The notes: a model not told the origin generated them from the letters alone. Positions 1-9,213 are shown, counted from the stretch's first letter. The stretch: DNA of 64,000 bases from Bacteroidales bacterium (GCA_016935615.1 JAFGQO010000158.1:1-64000); one strand, 5' to 3'. Translations and numbers: made by a program.

Positions 1-124
1 TGAATAGTAGAGGTTTTTGTCATAGGCAACATATTATTTCATTAAATTATTTTAGTACAAAACGATTAATTGTACAAAATATTTCTTTAATTGAAATAAT
101 TTTTACCAGTAACTTTCTATCGCC

Positions 125-721
125 CTACTTAATTGATAACGAAAGATTTTTTTCTTTAATCAGTCTTCGCAGATTGATCAGGGCATATCTCATTCTACCC
201 AAAGCTGTATTGATACTCACGTCAGTTTGTTCGGCAATCTCCTTAAAACTCATTCCACAGTAATGTCTTAATATTACTACTTCTCTCTGATCATCAGGTA
301 ATTCATGAACGAGTCGCCGTACATCCTTTGATATCTGGTCAAGAACAATTTCCTCTTCAATTGTTTTATCAGCAAACCTTTTTGAATTGAACAGATCATT
401 TTCATAACTGTCATTTGAAATTGTATTCAATTGCTTCTCTTTCCTGAAATGATCAATCATTAAATTATGGGCAATACGGATAACCCAGGATATAAATCTT
501 CCGTTATCTTTATACCTTCCCTCTTTTAATGATTTGATCACTTTAATAAAAGTTTCCTGAAATACATCTTCAGCAAGATGTTGATCTTTTACTACCAGAA
601 GTATATATGTATAGATTTTTTTTCTATGCCTATTAATTAATGCCTCTATACTTGTTTTATCGTTACAATTAACGTATCTCTGAACAAGTTCGTAATCACT
701 GAGGCCACTGAGAGTTTTCAC
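125..721 (-). CDS. ECF-type RNA polymerase sigma factor (sigma-70 family)
   Basis: This 198-residue protein would direct RNA polymerase to a specific promoter set. Region 2 spans about residues 20-95 and includes the helix AEDVFQETFIKV. Region 4 spans about residues 135-190, with the helix-turn-helix segment SFKEIAEQTDVSINTALGRM. Length and two-domain layout fit the ECF group. The start codon is GTG (rc of 719-721), backed by an unusually strong Shine-Dalgarno sequence AAGGAGGT at 726-733, four bases upstream; such sites are uncommon in Bacteroidota. It is transcribed divergently from uvrA. No anti-sigma gene lies beside it within the window, so its regulon and signal cannot be read here. Confidence 0.93.
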   Translation of the reverse strand: MKTLSGLSDYELVQRYVNCNDKTSIEALINRHRKKIYTYILLVVKDQHLAEDVFQETFIKVIKSLKEGRYKDNGRFISWVIRIAHNLMIDHFRKEKQLNTISNDSYENDLFNSKRFADKTIEEEIVLDQISKDVRRLVHELPDDQREVVILRHYCGMSFKEIAEQTDVSINTALGRMRYALINLRRLIKEKNLSLSIK

Positions 722-842
722 AACTACCTCCTTTTTATTTGTTATACAGATAAAAGAAAGTAGAATTATTCTATAGGCATTCCTCCGTTTAATGGTGATA
801 CAATAATTAATGCAAGTAAGTATTTTTTTTTCTTAATTCAAA

Positions 843-850
843 TAACTTTG
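843..850 (+). promoter_or_regulatory. Candidate -7 promoter element for uvrA
   Basis: TAACTTTG matches the Bacteroidota -7 consensus TAnnTTTG. It predicts a transcript start near 857, which supports the ATG at 884 as the uvrA start rather than the in-frame TTG at 848 that overlaps the promoter. No clear -33 TTG is visible. Confidence 0.5.
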
Positions 851-883
851 CAAAAAAAAAATACATATTTTTTCTTAATTTTC

Positions 884-3709
884 ATGTCAGAAGTCAAGAA
901 TAATAAGGGTTTCATAATTATTAAAGGCGCAAGAGTTCATAATCTGAAAAATATCAGCCTTAAATTGCCAAGAGAAAAACTTATTGTAATCACCGGAGTA
1001 TCAGGATCTGGCAAATCTTCCCTGGCTTTTGACACCATATACGCAGAAGGTCAAAGAAGGTATGTCGAGAGTCTTTCTTCATATGCACGACAATTCCTGG
1101 GAAGAATGAATAAACCTGAAGTAGATGCAATTCTTGGATTGCCTCCTGCGATAGCTATTATGCAAAAGGTCAATACCCGCAATCCCCGATCTACAGTAGG
1201 TACGTCAACCGAAATATATGATTATCTAAAACTCCTGTTTGCCAGAATCGGACAAACTCACTCCCCTGTCTCAGGTTGCATTGTAAAAAAAGATACTGTT
1301 ACTGATGTTGTCGATTACATTGTCCGCCTGAAAAAAAACAGTAAAGCAATTATTCTGGCGCCATTTGCGAGCTACAATAAAATCAGTTACAAGCAATTGA
1401 TCTCTGATCTTAAACATATGGGTATAAACAGGGTCAAGATCAATGATGGTATAGTAAAACTGGCAGATCTGACAGAAGCAGACATACAAAAGACAAATGA
1501 ATTCGATCTGGTTATTGATCGGATCGCAATCAGCGATAATGAAGATTCTATTACAAGGTATGCTGACTCTGTTCAACAAGCCTATAAACTGGGAGATAAA
1601 ATATGTATTGTTCAAACCCTGGAAGATAACGAGTCAACCATAAAAGAGTTTTCCAATACATACGAAGTTGACGGAATTTTATACGAAGAACCTTCGGTGC
1701 ACATGTTTAGTTTTAATAATCCTATAGGTGCATGCCCTGTTTGTGAGGGATACGGAAAAGTAATTGGTATCGATGAAGATCTTGTTATTCCTGACAGAAA
1801 TCTTTCGGTATATGAAGATGCAATTGCTTGCTGGAGAGGTGAAAAAATGAAAAAGTGGAAGGACAAATTATTATTCAATGCATCTTATTTTAATTTTCCG
1901 GTACACAAGCCAATCCATCAGTTAACCGATGAACAATATGCGTTATTATGGTCTGGCAATAGATATTTCGGAGGATTGAACAAATTTTTCAATTACCTGG
2001 AAAGCAAAAAATACAAAATTCAATATCGTGTCATGTTGGCCAGATACAGGGGAAAAACAACCTGCCACGAATGCAAAGGAACAAGATTAAAAAAAGAAGC
2101 CGGGTATGTGAAAGTAGCCGGATACTCAATTCAACAACTCGTTGATTTGCCGGTTGAAGAACTTGGCAAACTGTTCAAGAATATCAAATTATCAAAGCAT
2201 GAGAAAGATATTGCAGACAGATTACTGAAAGAGATCCAAAACAGGCTTAGTTATCTTTGCGATGTTGGTTTAGGATACCTGACCCTGAATCGTCTTTCTT
2301 CAACGCTTTCCGGAGGTGAATCCCAAAGGATCAATCTTGCAACAATGTTAGGAAGTACCCTGGTTGGCTCAATTTATATTCTTGATGAACCAAGTATTGG
2401 ATTGCATCCCAGAGACACTCACAGATTGATCCGTGTTTTGAACAATCTCAAAGGGATAGGCAATACCATTCTTGTTGTAGAACATGAAGAAGAAATTATC
2501 CGTGCAAGTGATGAGGTCATAGACATAGGTCCGGGAGCTGGTAGATTGGGAGGTGAACTGGTATACTCGGGATCTTATCAAGATCTTTTGAAAAATAATG
2601 ATGGTCTTACAGCTAAATATCTGACAAATAAAGAAAAAATTGCTATCCCTTTTCCCAGAAGAACATGGAAAAATGCCATTAAAATTATCGGGGCCAGAGA
2701 AAACAATCTGAAAAATATTGATGTAAGGATACCCCTCAACCTTCTGACCGTAATTACCGGAGTAAGCGGTTCCGGCAAATCCTCTCTTATCACGAATATT
2801 TTATATCCGGGATTAAGCAAGATCATTGAGGGTTATGGTGAAAAAAGTGGAAAATTCACACGTTTGGAAGGAGATATCCATACGATCAGTTCAATCCAGT
2901 TTGTTGATCAGAATCCTATCGGAAAATCATCACGTTCAAATCCTGTAACCTATATGAAAGCATATGATGAAATAAGAAAACTCTATTCCGAACAGCCATA
3001 TGCAATAAGCAACAATTATAAACCTGCTCATTTTTCATTTAATGTTGACGGGGGAAGATGCGATGAATGTCAGGGAGAAGGTATAATAAAAGTTGAAATG
3101 CAGTTTATGGCTGATGTTATTCTTACATGCGATCATTGTAAGGGACGAAGGTTTAAAGAAGATGTGCTTGAAGTCAGATACAAAGAGAAAAATATTTATG
3201 ACATACTGGAAATGACTGTAAATGAAGCCCTGGAATTTTTTTCAGCCAATACAAAAGGTACAGAAAGAAGGATCGTTGAAAAATTGACTCCTCTTGCAGC
3301 GGTCGGATTGGGTTACATTAAGCTAGGGCAATCTTCAAGCACATTGAGCGGAGGAGAAAGTCAGCGTGTTAAGCTTGCTTCATTCCTTGCCCTGGATAAA
3401 AACGAATCCACTTTATTTATTTTTGACGAACCTACTACCGGTCTTCATTTTCATGACATAAAAAAACTGCTTGATTCGTTTCAGGCATTGATTGAAAAAG
3501 GTCATTCTATTGTTATTATTGAACACAATCAGGAAATCATTAAATGCGCTGATTGGGTTATAGATCTTGGTCCTGAAGGAGGCGACAGGGGAGGCTATAT
3601 TGTCTTTGAAGGCACCCCGGAAGATCTTATACAATCCAAAGATTCCTATACAGGAAAATTCCTTAGAACCAAATTTAAGGATCTTCTAAAAAATGAGTTG
3701 AACTTATAA
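884..3709 (+). CDS. uvrA: Excinuclease ABC subunit UvrA
   Basis: UvrA is the damage-recognition ATPase of nucleotide excision repair and works as a dimer with UvrB. The 941-residue protein has two ABC cassettes. Walker A motifs are GVSGSGKSS at residues 38-46 and again near residue 640; both halves have LSGGESQR signatures and DEP Walker B motifs (ILDEPSIGLHP and FDEPTTGLHF). Zinc-finger cysteines are seen as CPVC, CHEC and CDEC/CDHC pairs. Length is normal for the family. The ATG at 884 is preferred because an in-frame TTG at 848 lies inside the putative promoter. The stop overlaps the convergent DUF4197 gene by 6 bp. Confidence 0.97.
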   Translation: MSEVKNNKGFIIIKGARVHNLKNISLKLPREKLIVITGVSGSGKSSLAFDTIYAEGQRRYVESLSSYARQFLGRMNKPEVDAILGLPPAIAIMQKVNTRNPRSTVGTSTEIYDYLKLLFARIGQTHSPVSGCIVKKDTVTDVVDYIVRLKKNSKAIILAPFASYNKISYKQLISDLKHMGINRVKINDGIVKLADLTEADIQKTNEFDLVIDRIAISDNEDSITRYADSVQQAYKLGDKICIVQTLEDNESTIKEFSNTYEVDGILYEEPSVHMFSFNNPIGACPVCEGYGKVIGIDEDLVIPDRNLSVYEDAIACWRGEKMKKWKDKLLFNASYFNFPVHKPIHQLTDEQYALLWSGNRYFGGLNKFFNYLESKKYKIQYRVMLARYRGKTTCHECKGTRLKKEAGYVKVAGYSIQQLVDLPVEELGKLFKNIKLSKHEKDIADRLLKEIQNRLSYLCDVGLGYLTLNRLSSTLSGGESQRINLATMLGSTLVGSIYILDEPSIGLHPRDTHRLIRVLNNLKGIGNTILVVEHEEEIIRASDEVIDIGPGAGRLGGELVYSGSYQDLLKNNDGLTAKYLTNKEKIAIPFPRRTWKNAIKIIGARENNLKNIDVRIPLNLLTVITGVSGSGKSSLITNILYPGLSKIIEGYGEKSGKFTRLEGDIHTISSIQFVDQNPIGKSSRSNPVTYMKAYDEIRKLYSEQPYAISNNYKPAHFSFNVDGGRCDECQGEGIIKVEMQFMADVILTCDHCKGRRFKEDVLEVRYKEKNIYDILEMTVNEALEFFSANTKGTERRIVEKLTPLAAVGLGYIKLGQSSSTLSGGESQRVKLASFLALDKNESTLFIFDEPTTGLHFHDIKKLLDSFQALIEKGHSIVIIEHNQEIIKCADWVIDLGPEGGDRGGYIVFEGTPEDLIQSKDSYTGKFLRTKFKDLLKNELNL

Positions 3710-4543
3710 TACCGACCCAAAAACATCCTCAATGATGTTAATACCCCATTGAAAAGGATCTTTACGAATATTCTTTTCTTCTTTCCCAACCATGTAGAAC
3801 AATCCATCAAGTGCTTTCTCGGTCGAAAAAACCCCTATATCTGTTTCAATCGTACCGGGAAGGTCTACATTCGCTCCAAAGAGATTTGCCAGATCAATCG
3901 CGGTTATAACATCAGCTCTGTTTATGAAAGAATTGTATAAAGAAGTCAGGTCATTCCATGCATCATAAGCAGAAATATTACCAACAAGATCTTTGCTGAG
4001 TGATGCATTTATTTTTGGAGCATAAACATCTGTCAGATCATTATATGTTTGCAAACGCAGAAATTCTGTTGCAGCCGTTGAGTCAAAAACTGATTCATCC
4101 TGTCCCGAGCCGGGAACAATACCGTTTAAGATATCCCATCCCTGATCGATGCTTAAGTCAGTAATCTCCTTTTTAAAGATTGGTGCTGCTTCTTTGGCTG
4201 CATCTTCAGCTGCTCTGTTAATAGCTAAAACAACGTTCTCAAATGCATCTTCAAGCCCTGTCAGATCACTGATCTCTGATAATGTCTGATTGCTATTGAT
4301 TTTGGTTCTGACATCAGCAGCTTCTTCAGGCAACGGAATTTTTACAAATGCTTCGTGCCCGTGATAGTATCCGTTCAGCACAGATAATGCAGTGGATGCT
4401 GAATCAGTTCCTATTTCCAGTGCTTTCTTTAATCCATTGATAATATCCTCAGTAGTTAATCCATTTTCATCAAAGTTGAATAACTCGCAAGACGAAAAAA
4501 ATAAAGAGAATGAGATACATATAACAAAAACCAATTTTTTCAT
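3704..4543 (-). CDS. DUF4197-like lipoprotein
   Basis: A 279-residue exported protein. The start MKKLVFVICISF is followed by a lipobox ending in Cys (FSSCELF), so it is probably lipid-anchored. The body resembles the DUF4197 family: a TTEDIINGLKKALEIGTDSA segment near the N terminus, then a mostly helical protein with repeated ILNGIVPGSG and TAATEFLR segments. The molecular function of the family is unknown to me. Longer in-frame starts upstream would put extra residues before the signal peptide and were not chosen. It is convergent with uvrA, and it may be read with the two genes upstream on the same strand. Confidence 0.8.
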   Translation of the reverse strand: MKKLVFVICISFSLFFSSCELFNFDENGLTTEDIINGLKKALEIGTDSASTALSVLNGYYHGHEAFVKIPLPEEAADVRTKINSNQTLSEISDLTGLEDAFENVVLAINRAAEDAAKEAAPIFKKEITDLSIDQGWDILNGIVPGSGQDESVFDSTAATEFLRLQTYNDLTDVYAPKINASLSKDLVGNISAYDAWNDLTSLYNSFINRADVITAIDLANLFGANVDLPGTIETDIGVFSTEKALDGLFYMVGKEEKNIRKDPFQWGINIIEDVFGSVL

Positions 4544-4652
4544 TACTTTCAGATTTGATTCCATATTTTCTTTACGAAAAGCATAAAATTTTGTTAAAAA
4601 AAAACCTGAGTATTTCATACACAGGCCTTTTAACTATCGTGAAAAGTAATAA

Positions 4653-5096
4653 TTATTCTTCATCCAAAAAGCCAAACATAATGGCCACGCATCCACTTGC
4701 AGGATATTCCGATTCTGTATTACTATTTGGAACTTTAACAGTAATTTTTAGTTGTTGGCTGGCATCCAGATTAAAATCCCATACACGCGATTTATTATGT
4801 TCCGTATTATCATAAAGCACATTTTTGTATGCATCAATAACCTTAAACTCAATGTCGGGCAGAGCATCTGACCCACAAATAGCCAGGCGATAATCCTGTC
4901 CTGAATAGAAGGTCTTATAGAGCTCAGCCTCCTCTCCTTCTGTTAGAATAGCCGCATGATAATTGCCATCATGTATATAAGGAATAAGTTCCAGTTTACA
5001 TATTTTTTTCGCAAAGCCTTTACATTGTGCTGAAACAATATTATTCAAGAATACCAACGCAAAAACCAGGGTTATCAGATAGTAAGTTCTTCTCAT
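4653..5096 (-). CDS. Small secreted protein of unknown function
   Basis: This 147-residue protein has a clear signal peptide (residues 1-23, ending VSAQ). The mature part is predicted mostly beta and contains four Cys. A segment near residues 60-110 (YSGQDYRLAICGSDALPDIEF) recalls small periplasmic or surface beta-sandwich proteins of Bacteroidota. I do not recognise a named family. It starts 12 bases after the lipoprotein gene at 5109-6044 and is probably co-transcribed with it. Confidence 0.7.
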   Translation of the reverse strand: MRRTYYLITLVFALVFLNNIVSAQCKGFAKKICKLELIPYIHDGNYHAAILTEGEEAELYKTFYSGQDYRLAICGSDALPDIEFKVIDAYKNVLYDNTEHNKSRVWDFNLDASQQLKITVKVPNSNTESEYPASGCVAIMFGFLDEE

Positions 5097-5108
5097 GATA
5101 TCTGTTAT

Positions 5109-6044
5109 TTATTGAATGAAGCTTGTTCTAAGATTATTAACTGCTAACTGCAATGCTTTAAAATCCTCCTGTGAAACACTAACAGTAGTCTGAGATTTAA
5201 GAGTTGTAACATTTGTTTCTGTATTTTCAACCGTTTCAGTTTGAGTTGTTTGCACTTTTACTTTATCAAAGGCATTTTTAAGTTCCTGCAACTCTGAAAT
5301 CAAATTGATTATATCTTCATTTTGCTCACCGTTATCATTTTCCCTATTGTCATCAAGCATTCTTTCGACAATGTTAAACGATAGCTTTTGTTCCAATACT
5401 CTATCAGCCAGTTTATTATTCTTAATCGTATTATCATCGATCAACTGGGTGGCAATATAAAGTCCTTCAATCCAACCTCCGACCAGTACTATAGCAGCAA
5501 CATCCTGCCTCTGTTGTTCTTTTAAAAAGGAGGATGAATTAAGAAAAGTTTCGGAAATAATATCCATTACGATATCTCTGTTCTGAAGATTTTCTTCCAG
5601 CCTTGTCATTGTTTCATTATCAATAGCATCGTTAATATCCAGCCCTTCAGCTATCTTCCTAGCTGCAGTCATATAATTGATGGATGTCTGAGTCTGATCA
5701 AACAAACTGGCAAAGCTTAAGTCAGTAGTATAAATGCCCAGATTTAATGCCAACGATCTGCTTGTTGAATAGTTTGTCACGTTATCCAGCGAATTGAGAA
5801 GCTCCTCGTTGTATTCAGCTCCTGCGGATTTAATTAACATTGCTGTTTCGAGTGGAGAAGGTAATGAGTAAAAAATCTTCTTTGCTTTATCGATATCATC
5901 AAAAATATCATCCTCAGTAACAAAGTCTTCAATATTTACATTCTCTTTGGATTTCTTTTTGCCTATATTGCAACTGACCAGTATAAGCGAAACAAGAAAA
6001 AGCGAAAAAATAATCAGGGTGTTGATAAAGTATTTTTTTGGCAT
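5109..6044 (-). CDS. Helical lipoprotein of unknown function
   Basis: A 311-residue predicted lipoprotein. The signal sequence with FSLFLVSLILVSC gives a lipobox Cys near residue 25. The mature part is helical, with a conserved-looking stretch on early helices (SLALNLGIYTTDLSFASLF) and another near VAAIVLVGGWIEGLYIATQL. The pattern matches hypothetical lipoproteins I have seen across Bacteroidota, but I know no function. The ATG at 6044 is chosen because it places the signal peptide at the N terminus. It leads a probable two-gene unit with the secreted protein downstream. Confidence 0.72.
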   Translation of the reverse strand: MPKKYFINTLIIFSLFLVSLILVSCNIGKKKSKENVNIEDFVTEDDIFDDIDKAKKIFYSLPSPLETAMLIKSAGAEYNEELLNSLDNVTNYSTSRSLALNLGIYTTDLSFASLFDQTQTSINYMTAARKIAEGLDINDAIDNETMTRLEENLQNRDIVMDIISETFLNSSSFLKEQQRQDVAAIVLVGGWIEGLYIATQLIDDNTIKNNKLADRVLEQKLSFNIVERMLDDNRENDNGEQNEDIINLISELQELKNAFDKVKVQTTQTETVENTETNVTTLKSQTTVSVSQEDFKALQLAVNNLRTSFIQ

Positions 6045-6328
6045 CGGTCGAAATTTTATGGTTTCGTTTTTCCGTGAAAACCTTATGTTCGTAGTAAAAT
6101 TAATATTTTTTTTTGATTTACAAAATTGACTATTCACAGGCTTACAACTCGTTAAAACAGAAAATGAAAAATCAACAAGATTATCTGAAAGTAAAACAAC
6201 ATATTCGCCATCGAGCCCGACATTCCGTTCAATATACCATTTTTAATACTGTTCAACTTCCTATATGAACGTAAAATTAGCATACCAATTGCATATATTC
6301 CTGGAATTACAACAAGAGAAATCAACAA

Positions 6329-6973
6329 CTATCGGTTTCCGGTCAAATGATAATATTTGCAAAACCTGCTAACCCCGCATTCGGAACACAAAGGTCTGCG
6401 GGCTTTGCATACATACCTGCCATGCAATATCAACCAGTGATGCGCCAAAGGGCGAAGATCTTCTTTTATATATCTTATCAGCTGCAGTTCGGTTTGCAAA
6501 GGAGTTTTTGCATTGGTAGTCAGACCAATACGCTGAGCAACCCGAAACACATGTGTATCAACTGCAATATGAGGCAAATTGAATATTACTGAAGCAATTA
6601 CATTGGCAGTTTTGCGCCCAACGCCCGGAAGTTTCCGTAGCAATTTCACATCGGAAGGAACTTCCCCTTTAAACTCCTTAACCATCATCCTGGCCATTCC
6701 GACCAGATGTTTGGCTTTATTATTCGGGTATGAACAACTTTTAATATAGGTAAATATCTCTTCAGCAGAAGCAGAAGCCATTTCAAATACGTTCGGGAAA
6801 GCTTTGAACAGAGCCGGTGTAATCGTATTCACTCTTTTATCTGTACACTGAGCAGAAAGTATAACAGATACAATGAGTTCGTATGGATTGCTGTGGATCA
6901 GCTCAGTTTCTGCAATTGGCCTGTGTTTCTGAAAATATCTGATGATATTCTCGTATCTCTCTTTTTTGGTCAT
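6329..6973 (-). CDS. nth: Endonuclease III (DNA glycosylase/AP lyase)
   Basis: This enzyme removes oxidised pyrimidines from DNA and cleaves the abasic site in base excision repair. The 214-residue protein has the helix-hairpin-helix segment LPGVGRKTANV with catalytic Lys121, the catalytic Asp139 in AVDTHVFR, and the C-terminal iron-sulfur loop Cys189-x6-Cys196-x2-Cys199-x5-Cys205. Length and motifs are canonical. It is divergent from the aromatic amino acid cluster. Confidence 0.96.
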   Translation of the reverse strand: MTKKERYENIIRYFQKHRPIAETELIHSNPYELIVSVILSAQCTDKRVNTITPALFKAFPNVFEMASASAEEIFTYIKSCSYPNNKAKHLVGMARMMVKEFKGEVPSDVKLLRKLPGVGRKTANVIASVIFNLPHIAVDTHVFRVAQRIGLTTNAKTPLQTELQLIRYIKEDLRPLAHHWLILHGRYVCKARRPLCSECGVSRFCKYYHLTGNR

Positions 6974-7075
6974 CTGAATACTCAGCTCCTGCTATTACAA
7001 ATCTGTTAAACATTTAATTTTCTGATTAAAAATAGTTTTCATGGTAATATAATGCAACCTTATGAAAAGAATTAT

Positions 7076-7083
7076 TATATTTG
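7076..7083 (+). promoter_or_regulatory. Candidate -7 promoter element for the aromatic operon leader
   Basis: TATATTTG fits the Bacteroidota -7 consensus TAnnTTTG and would start a transcript near 7089, about 15 bases before the leader peptide ATG. A matching TTG at -33 is not obvious. Confidence 0.5.
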
Positions 7084-7103
7084 TATCGGATGAATAACGA
7101 TCA

Positions 7104-7163
7104 ATGAGAACAAATAATGCATATAGCTTCTTCTTTTTCTTTTACTTTAACAAAGTAAGTTAA
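7104..7163 (+). CDS. Phe/Tyr-rich leader peptide of the aromatic amino acid operon
   Basis: This 19-residue open reading frame encodes MRTNNAYSFFFFFYFNKVS, with five consecutive Phe codons (7128-7142), then Tyr and another Phe. It ends at TAA 7161-7163, just before the RNA segments that form the antiterminator and terminator. Such a peptide senses charged Phe-tRNA: a ribosome stalled on the Phe codons changes which hairpin forms. The amino acid content matches the downstream genes (prephenate dehydratase and the common pathway), which supports the call. It is too short for normal gene callers. Confidence 0.82.
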   Translation: MRTNNAYSFFFFFYFNKVS

Positions 7164-7202
7164 GGGGCTATTTGTATGGAAAATAATATATATGATAGTC
7201 CC
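7124..7202 (+). promoter_or_regulatory. Attenuator: alternative hairpins 1:2 and 2:3
   Basis: Segment 1 (7124-7132, TAGCTTCTT, overlapping the first Phe codons) can pair over 9 bp with segment 2 (7162-7170, AAGGGGCTA), with two G-U pairs. Segment 2 (GGGGCTA, 7164-7170) can instead pair over 7 bp with segment 3 (TAGTCCC, 7196-7202), with one G-U pair, and this consumes the left arm of the terminator. A ribosome stalled on Phe codons covers segment 1 and frees segment 2, so 2:3 forms and transcription continues. A ribosome reaching the stop codon masks segment 2, so the terminator forms. Confidence 0.78.
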
Positions 7203-7225
7203 GGAAAATCCGGGACTTTTTTTTT
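7197..7225 (+). terminator. Intrinsic terminator of the Phe attenuator
   Basis: A 9-bp stem AGTCCCGGA (7197-7205) and TCCGGGACT (7209-7217) with an AAA loop is followed directly by nine T (7217-7225). It lies between the leader peptide and pheA, where no complete gene ends, as expected for a regulated terminator. Confidence 0.88.
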
Positions 7226-7250
7226 AATGAAATACTTTCATTACAGATAC

Positions 7251-8111
7251 ATGAAAAAAGATAAAACATCCCCTAAGCGAATTGCCATACAAGGTGGTTA
7301 TGGTGCTTTTCATGAGATCGCTGCAAATAAATACTTTCAGGACACAGACATAGAAATTGTGCCCCGAAATACTTTCAAAGACCTTTTTACAGCCCTTAAA
7401 GACGGGAAAGTTGATTATGGCATAACAGCCATTGAAAATTCACTGGCCGGAAGCATTTTGCCTAATTATTCTCTTCTGCTCGATTCGAATATGAAAATAA
7501 TTGGTGAAATATACCTGCGTATCAGACAAAACCTCGTTGCACTGAAAGGTCAGAAGTTATCCGATATCAAAGAAGTATTTTCGCATCCAATGGCACTTCT
7601 TCAATGCCAGCAATTTTTTGAAGATTACCCCCATATAAAGCTTATTGACAGTCTTGATACAGCACTGAGTGCAAAAAAAATCGCTGAAGAGAACCTGGCT
7701 GGTATTGCTGCAATCAGCAGCAAACTTGCTGCGGAAAAATATAGGCTCGATGTTCTGGCAGAAGGAATTGAAACAAATAAAAGCAACTATACCCGGTTTC
7801 TGATACTCGAAGACAAAAATGGCAGTGGCTTTCATGATAAAAATGTAAATAAATCATCGATAAGTTTTGCACTGGCTCATAAAATAGGAAGTCTTTCGAA
7901 AATACTGTCCATCTTCTCATATTATGATATCAACCTTTCAAAAATTCAATCCATGCCAATTATAGGGCGTGACTGGGAATATCAGTTTTATATTGATGTT
8001 GAGTTTGATGATTATGATATGTATATACAATCGGCAAAAGCAGTTGAACCTTTTACTTCCAATGTTTGTATTCTTGGAGAATATTATAAAGGAGAAGTAT
8101 ATGTTGATTAA
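7251..8111 (+). CDS. pheA: Prephenate dehydratase with ACT domain
   Basis: It converts prephenate to phenylpyruvate, the committed step to phenylalanine. The 286-residue protein has a periplasmic-binding-like catalytic domain (about 1-180) with the IENSLAG segment and the N-YTRF motif. A C-terminal ACT domain (about 195-275) carries GSLSKIL and KIQSMP in place of the classical GALxxxL and ESRP, so Phe feedback binding is plausible but altered. No fused chorismate mutase is present; that activity is in the next gene. The ATG at 7251 is preferred: an in-frame ATG at 7176 lies before the attenuator terminator and would translate through it. Confidence 0.94.
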   Translation: MKKDKTSPKRIAIQGGYGAFHEIAANKYFQDTDIEIVPRNTFKDLFTALKDGKVDYGITAIENSLAGSILPNYSLLLDSNMKIIGEIYLRIRQNLVALKGQKLSDIKEVFSHPMALLQCQQFFEDYPHIKLIDSLDTALSAKKIAEENLAGIAAISSKLAAEKYRLDVLAEGIETNKSNYTRFLILEDKNGSGFHDKNVNKSSISFALAHKIGSLSKILSIFSYYDINLSKIQSMPIIGRDWEYQFYIDVEFDDYDMYIQSAKAVEPFTSNVCILGEYYKGEVYVD

Positions 8112-8127
8112 TATTAAATGAAAAGCT

Positions 8128-9213
8128 ATGAGTATTACTCTTGAATTGGAGGCTTTTGTTTTCGATGGAGTACCGGGTAAACGTCCTATGGTTTTGGCCG
8201 GTCCATGCAGTGCTGAAACAGAAGCCCAGGTTATGGAAACGGCCAGACACCTTAAAGAAAACGGGATCCGGATTTTCAGAGCCGGAATATGGAAACCACG
8301 TACAAGACCCAATACTTTTGAAGGAGTTGGAAAAAAAGGATTGCCGTGGTTAAAACATGTAAAGGAAGAATTGAGCATGTACACTGCCACCGAAGTTGCC
8401 AATGCGTCACATGTATTTGAAGCTCTTAAATACGGCATTGATATTTTTTGGCTGGGTGCACGCACTACTGCCAATCCTTTTGCCGTACAGGAAATTGCAG
8501 ATGCTCTGAACGGAGTTGAAATACCGGTTATGATAAAGAATCCTGTAAATCCGGATGTAGAACTCTGGATCGGAGCACTTGAAAGAATTAACCAGGCGGG
8601 AATAAAAAAACTGGCAGCAATACATCGCGGATTTTCCACTTACGGAAAATCATTATACAGAAATGACCCTCACTGGCAAATTCCCATTGAACTCAAAAGA
8701 AGAATTCCTGATCTTACGATACTTACCGATCCCAGTCATATTTGCGGCAACAGGGATTTGTTGTTCGAAGTATCACAAAAAGCAATGGACCTGAATTTCG
8801 ACGGATTAATTGTTGAAGCTCACTGCAATCCGGATAAGGCTCTCAGTGATGCTGGCCAGCAAATCACCCCGAAAGATCTGAAACAATTGCTTTCGAATTT
8901 GGTGCTCAGAAAAGCCAATGTTGACAACGCTGTAATTATGAATACATTAGATGAATTAAGAAGCCAGATAGATAAGTATGACGACAGACTCATGGAAATC
9001 CTCGGCAACCGGATGATAATATCCGAAAAAATAGGTACATACAAAAAGAAAAATAACATTACCATCTTACAATCAACACGATGGGATGAATTGTTACACC
9101 AGCGTATATCCAATGGTGAGAAAAAAGGACTGAGTGAAGAATTTATTATTAAATTATTCCGTGCTATTCACCAGGAATCTATTAATCATCAGACAAAAGT
9201 TATGAATGAATAG
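8128..9213 (+). CDS. aroF: Bifunctional DAHP synthase / chorismate mutase (AroQ type)
   Basis: Residues 1 to about 265 form a type I-beta 3-deoxy-7-phosphoheptulonate synthase that joins phosphoenolpyruvate and erythrose 4-phosphate. Seen are GPCSAE, the KPRTRPNTFEG loop, AIHRGF and LTDPSHICG with metal and substrate ligands. Residues about 275-361 are an all-helical chorismate mutase (LRSQIDKYDDRLMEILGNRM). The fusion is common in Bacteroidota and lets the mutase domain act as a feedback sensor for the synthase in characterised relatives. It begins 16 bases after pheA, in the same operon. Confidence 0.95.
   Translation: MSITLELEAFVFDGVPGKRPMVLAGPCSAETEAQVMETARHLKENGIRIFRAGIWKPRTRPNTFEGVGKKGLPWLKHVKEELSMYTATEVANASHVFEALKYGIDIFWLGARTTANPFAVQEIADALNGVEIPVMIKNPVNPDVELWIGALERINQAGIKKLAAIHRGFSTYGKSLYRNDPHWQIPIELKRRIPDLTILTDPSHICGNRDLLFEVSQKAMDLNFDGLIVEAHCNPDKALSDAGQQITPKDLKQLLSNLVLRKANVDNAVIMNTLDELRSQIDKYDDRLMEILGNRMIISEKIGTYKKKNNITILQSTRWDELLHQRISNGEKKGLSEEFIIKLFRAIHQESINHQTKVMNE

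Noticed and set aside
848..883. TTG start for UvrA at 848
   Set aside because: It overlaps the probable -7 promoter element; UvrA proteins begin near the ATG at 884.
7176..7250. Longer PheA start at ATG 7176
   Set aside because: It would translate through the attenuator terminator and add 25 residues that do not belong to the prephenate dehydratase fold; ATG 7251 fits the family.
7938..8639. Long antisense open frame over pheA and the DAHP synthase gene
   Set aside because: It is a shadow of two well-supported enzymes on the plus strand.
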